A DNA stretch of 17,011 nucleotides from Sedimenticola sp. Its GTDB lineage: Bacteria > Pseudomonadota > Gammaproteobacteria > Chromatiales > Chromatiaceae. The position numbers and the translations under genes were made by a program. Under the pieces are notes generated by a model, which had not been told where the DNA came from, searched no databases, and saw only the letters and a list, made by a program, of their open reading frames with translations. The first letter of the stretch is position 1, and each line of letters opens with the position of its first letter. This document shows, one piece after another, positions 14,071 through 17,011 of this stretch. The DNA lies in the NCBI GenBank assembly GCA_027023915.1, contig JALVUB010000281.1, forward strand, positions 1-17,011, given 5' to 3'.

Positions 14071-17011
14071 ATGTTGAACAAACTCATCGACTGGTCGGTT
14101 TCCAACCGCCTGCTGGTGGTGCTCGGCCTGCTGGCCGCCCTGGCCGGCGCCGCTCTGCTCATTCCCCGGCTCAATCTGGACGCCTTTCCTGATGTCACCA
14201 ACGTGCAGGTACAGATCAACACCGAGGCCAAGGGGCTGGCGGCGGAAGAGGTGGAACAGCTCATCACCTATCCCATCGAGGCGGTGATGTACGCCCTGCC
14301 CGACGTGGAGGAGGTGCGTTCCATCTCCAAGACCGGGCTCTCGGTGATCACCGTGGTGTTCAGGGAGGGCACCGACATCTACTTTGCCCGCCAACTGGTG
14401 TTCGAGCGGTTGCAGGCGGCCCGGGAGAAGATCCCGCCCGGGGTGGGCACCCCGGTGATGGGGCCCAACACCTCCGGGCTGGGACAGGTCTACCAGTACA
14501 TCCTGCGCTCGGAAAATCCGAAATACGACGCCACCGCCCTGCGCAGCCTGAACGACTGGGTGGTGAAGCTGCTGTTGCTGCCGGTGGACGGCATCACCGA
14601 CGTGCTCTCCTTCGGCGGTCAGGTACGCCAATACCAGGTGCGGGTAGACCCACGGAAACTGCTGGCCTACGGCCTTACCATTCACCAGATCGCCCAGGCC
14701 ATCGAGGCCAACAACCGCAACGCCGGCGGTTGGTATCTCGACCGGGGCGCGGAGCAGCTGGTGATCAGGGGCGTGGGCTGGGTCCGTTCGGGAGAGGCCG
14801 GTCTGCGGGACATTGCCAACATTCCCCTCAAGGATGGAGACGGCGTGGTGGTGCGCGTGCGCGACGTGGCCGAGGTGACTTTCGGAGGGGAGATCCGGCA
14901 GGGGGCGGTGACCATGACCCGCCGGGGGCCGGACGGCAAGCCAGAGCGGCTGGGCGAGGTGGTGGCCGGCATCGTGCTCAAGCGCCTGGGCGCCAACACC
15001 AAGGCCACCATCGACGCCATCAAGGCGCGCCTGCCGGCCATCCAGCAGGCGTTGCCGGCAGGGGTGACCCTGGAGCCCTTCTACGATCAGGCCGACCTGG
15101 TGGAAAAGGCGGTGAACACCGTGAGCCGGGCGCTGGTGGAGGCCTTCGTGCTCATCGTGGTGGTGCTGTTGCTCTTCCTGCTCAACCTCCGCGCCACCCT
15201 GCTGGTGCTGATCTCCGTGCCCCTCTCGGTTGGGCTGGCGCTGGCCGCCATGAGCTGGTGGGGACTGTCGGCCAACCTCATGTCCCTGGGCGGCCTGGCC
15301 ATCGCCATCGGCATGATGGTGGACGGCTCGGTGGTGATGATGGAGAACATCTTCAAGCACCTCTCCCATCCCGACCCGGAACATGAAGAGCAGGCACGGC
15401 GCGAGATCGCGCCGGGCGATCCGGACCCTTACGACGCGGCCCAGGACCGTCGGGGTATTGCGTTGCGCATCCAGGAGGCGGCGCGGGAGGTGGGCCGGCC
15501 GGTCTTCTATGCCGTGGTCATCATCATCGTGGTCTTCGCGCCCCTGTTCGCCCTGGAGGGAGTGGAAGGCAAGCTCTTCCAGCCCATGGCGGTCTCCATC
15601 GTCCTGGCCATGATCACCTCCCTGGTGGTGGCCCTGGTGGTGATGCCCGCCCTGGCCACCTACAGTTTCCGCCGCGCCCTGCGCCATCGAGAGAGTCCCC
15701 TGTTCCGGCCCCTGGAGTGGTTCTACCGCCACACCCTGGGCCTGGCGCTGCGCATGCGCTGGCTGGTGGTGGGGGTCGCCCTGCTCCTGTTTACGGTGGC
15801 GCTGTGGCTGCTGCCGCGGCTGGGTACCGAGTTCGTTCCCGAGCTGGAGGAGGGCACCACCAACATCCGGGTCACCCTGGCACCTTCCGCCAGCCTGGAT
15901 ACCGCGCTGAAGGTGGCCTCGGACCTGGAACAGCGGCTGATGCAGTTCCCGGAGGTGACTTACGCCTCCAGCCGTGTGGGCCGCGCCGAGCTGGGCGGTG
16001 ATCCCGAGCCGGTCTCCAACATCGAGATCTACGTGGGACTCAAGCCGGTGGAGGAGTGGACCTCGGCCCGCAACCGGTTCGAGCTGCAGAAGAAGTTCCA
16101 ACAGGTGCTCTCGGTGCATCCGGGGCTGCTGTTCACCTTCTCCCAGCCCATCGCCACCCGCGTGGACGAGCTCCTGTCGGGGATCAAGGCGCAGCTCGCC
16201 ATCAAGCTGTTCGGCCCGGATCTCGATGTACTGGTGAAGAAGGGCAAGGCCATCGAGCAACTGGCGCGCCGGGTGCGGGGCACGCGGGACGTGGAGATGG
16301 AGCAGATCGCGGGCGAGGCGCAACTGGTGGTGCGTCCCAGGCGGGACCTGCTGGCCCGCTACGGCATCCCCGTGGCCCAGGTGATGGACCTGGTCTCCGA
16401 CGGCATCGGCGGCACCACCGCCGGCCAGGTGATCCGTGGCAACGAGCGCTACGACATCTACGTGCGCCTGGCACCCCGTTTCCGGGAGGACGTGGAGACC
16501 CTGCGCAACCTGCTGCTGCAAGCGCCCGCCGGCGCCTGGGTGCGGCTGGGCGAAGTGGCAGAGGTGGCCATCGAGTCCGGCCCACCGCAGATCCGGCGGG
16601 ACGATGTGCAGCGCCGGGTGGTGATCCAGGCCAACGTCGAGGGACGGGACATGGGTGGCTTGGTGAAGGAGCTGCGCGAACGCATCGACCAGGAAATCGA
16701 ACTTCCGCCCGGCTACTCGGTGGTCTTCGGCGGCCAGTTCGAGAACCAGCAGCGGGCGCAGAAGCGGCTGATGATCGTGGTGCCCCTCTCCCTGGGGCTG
16801 ATCTTCCTGCTGCTCTACTTCGCCTTCCACTCGGTGGGACAGGCGCTGCTGATCATGCTCAACGTGCCCCTGGCGCTCATCGGCGGGATCGTGTCACTCT
16901 ACCTCACCAGACAGTACCTCTCGGTGCCGGGCTCCATCGGCTTCATCGCCCTGTTTGGCGTGGCGGTGCTCAACGGGGTGGTGATGGTCAACGCCATCAA
17001 CCAGAACCTGG
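14071..17011 (+). CDS. Heavy-metal efflux RND pump, CzcA/CusA family (partial, C-terminus outside window)
   Basis: Open from the ATG at 14071 to the right edge, about 980 of an expected 1030-1070 residues. The first membrane helix follows MLNKLIDWSVSNR, and LDAFPDVTNVQVQI is typical of heavy-metal RND proteins. TM4 carries IAIGMMVDGSVVMMEN (411-426) with the proton-relay Asp at D418. The AIG...D form resembles CusA-type pumps more than the DFG...D of CzcA, but the DGSVV part is shared with divalent-metal pumps, so the substrate is left open. The cytosolic loop after TM4 (427-472) is longer than usual and acidic/His-containing. The visible end includes the late helices (PLSLGLIFLLLYFAF and FIALFGVAVLNGVVMV). 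It is an inner-membrane trimer in the complex with the adaptor encoded upstream. Confidence 0.95.
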   Translation, partial: MLNKLIDWSVSNRLLVVLGLLAALAGAALLIPRLNLDAFPDVTNVQVQINTEAKGLAAEEVEQLITYPIEAVMYALPDVEEVRSISKTGLSVITVVFREGTDIYFARQLVFERLQAAREKIPPGVGTPVMGPNTSGLGQVYQYILRSENPKYDATALRSLNDWVVKLLLLPVDGITDVLSFGGQVRQYQVRVDPRKLLAYGLTIHQIAQAIEANNRNAGGWYLDRGAEQLVIRGVGWVRSGEAGLRDIANIPLKDGDGVVVRVRDVAEVTFGGEIRQGAVTMTRRGPDGKPERLGEVVAGIVLKRLGANTKATIDAIKARLPAIQQALPAGVTLEPFYDQADLVEKAVNTVSRALVEAFVLIVVVLLLFLLNLRATLLVLISVPLSVGLALAAMSWWGLSANLMSLGGLAIAIGMMVDGSVVMMENIFKHLSHPDPEHEEQARREIAPGDPDPYDAAQDRRGIALRIQEAAREVGRPVFYAVVIIIVVFAPLFALEGVEGKLFQPMAVSIVLAMITSLVVALVVMPALATYSFRRALRHRESPLFRPLEWFYRHTLGLALRMRWLVVGVALLLFTVALWLLPRLGTEFVPELEEGTTNIRVTLAPSASLDTALKVASDLEQRLMQFPEVTYASSRVGRAELGGDPEPVSNIEIYVGLKPVEEWTSARNRFELQKKFQQVLSVHPGLLFTFSQPIATRVDELLSGIKAQLAIKLFGPDLDVLVKKGKAIEQLARRVRGTRDVEMEQIAGEAQLVVRPRRDLLARYGIPVAQVMDLVSDGIGGTTAGQVIRGNERYDIYVRLAPRFREDVETLRNLLLQAPAGAWVRLGEVAEVAIESGPPQIRRDDVQRRVVIQANVEGRDMGGLVKELRERIDQEIELPPGYSVVFGGQFENQQRAQKRLMIVVPLSLGLIFLLLYFAFHSVGQALLIMLNVPLALIGGIVSLYLTRQYLSVPGSIGFIALFGVAVLNGVVMVNAINQNL

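Noticed and set aside
13804..16830. A 1008-codon open frame on the minus strand, antisense to the adaptor and RND pump genes
   Set aside because: It mirrors the third-position GC bias of the pump gene, yields low-complexity His/Gln/Gly-rich protein with no recognisable domain, and the plus strand encodes a clear RND pump.

Overview
The window is GC-rich, densely coded bacterial DNA. A TAT-exported arsenite oxidase, its AioX/AioS/AioR sensory system, a σ54-type promoter and an RND metal-efflux operon point to a Gram-negative proteobacterium, probably an arsenite-oxidising and perhaps chemolithotrophic one. This lineage call is an inference from gene content; there is no rRNA or tRNA to anchor it. 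No insertion sequence, CRISPR array or stable RNA gene was seen, and no stretch over 300 bases lacks a gene.

Layout. (1) 1-1142, minus: N-terminal part of a NERD-nuclease/superfamily-1 helicase, running off the left edge. (2) 1226-2434, plus: an MFS transporter with a His-rich N-terminus, divergent from the helicase. (3) 2510-4513, minus: a 667-residue protein combining a PcfJ-like core with a C-terminal HIRAN domain; its start has a possible frameshift or a coupled mini-ORF. (4) 4565-5476, minus: a secreted tandem-rhodanese sulfurtransferase. (5) 5595-8586, minus: aioB-aioA, the Rieske and molybdopterin subunits of arsenite oxidase, closed by a clear intrinsic terminator. (6) 8587-8823: a divergent control region with a σ54 promoter for aioBA, two phased 16-bp dyad sites that are candidate AioR enhancers, and a possible leaderless promoter for aioX. 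(7) 8824-12452, plus: aioX-aioS-aioR, tightly packed (3-nt gap, then a 4-nt ATGA overlap). (8) 12532-17011, plus: a small secreted His/Cys-rich CzcI-like protein, an RND adaptor (CzcB/CusB type) and most of a heavy-metal RND pump (CzcA/CusA type), which is cut by the right edge.

How it works together. Periplasmic AioX should sense As(III) and signal through the membrane kinase AioS to AioR. AioR-P would bind the paired dyads about 88 and 121 bp upstream of the predicted aioBA start and activate σ54 polymerase. AioB (exported by TAT) and AioA form the periplasmic enzyme that oxidises arsenite to arsenate. The cytochrome acceptor and ars detoxification genes are not in the window. The rhodanese and the RND operon fit a metal(loid) and sulfur stress setting, but a direct link to arsenite oxidation is only inferred from position. 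The most novel items are the PcfJ-HIRAN fusion, the architecture of the aio control region and the rhodanese placed just beyond the aio terminator.
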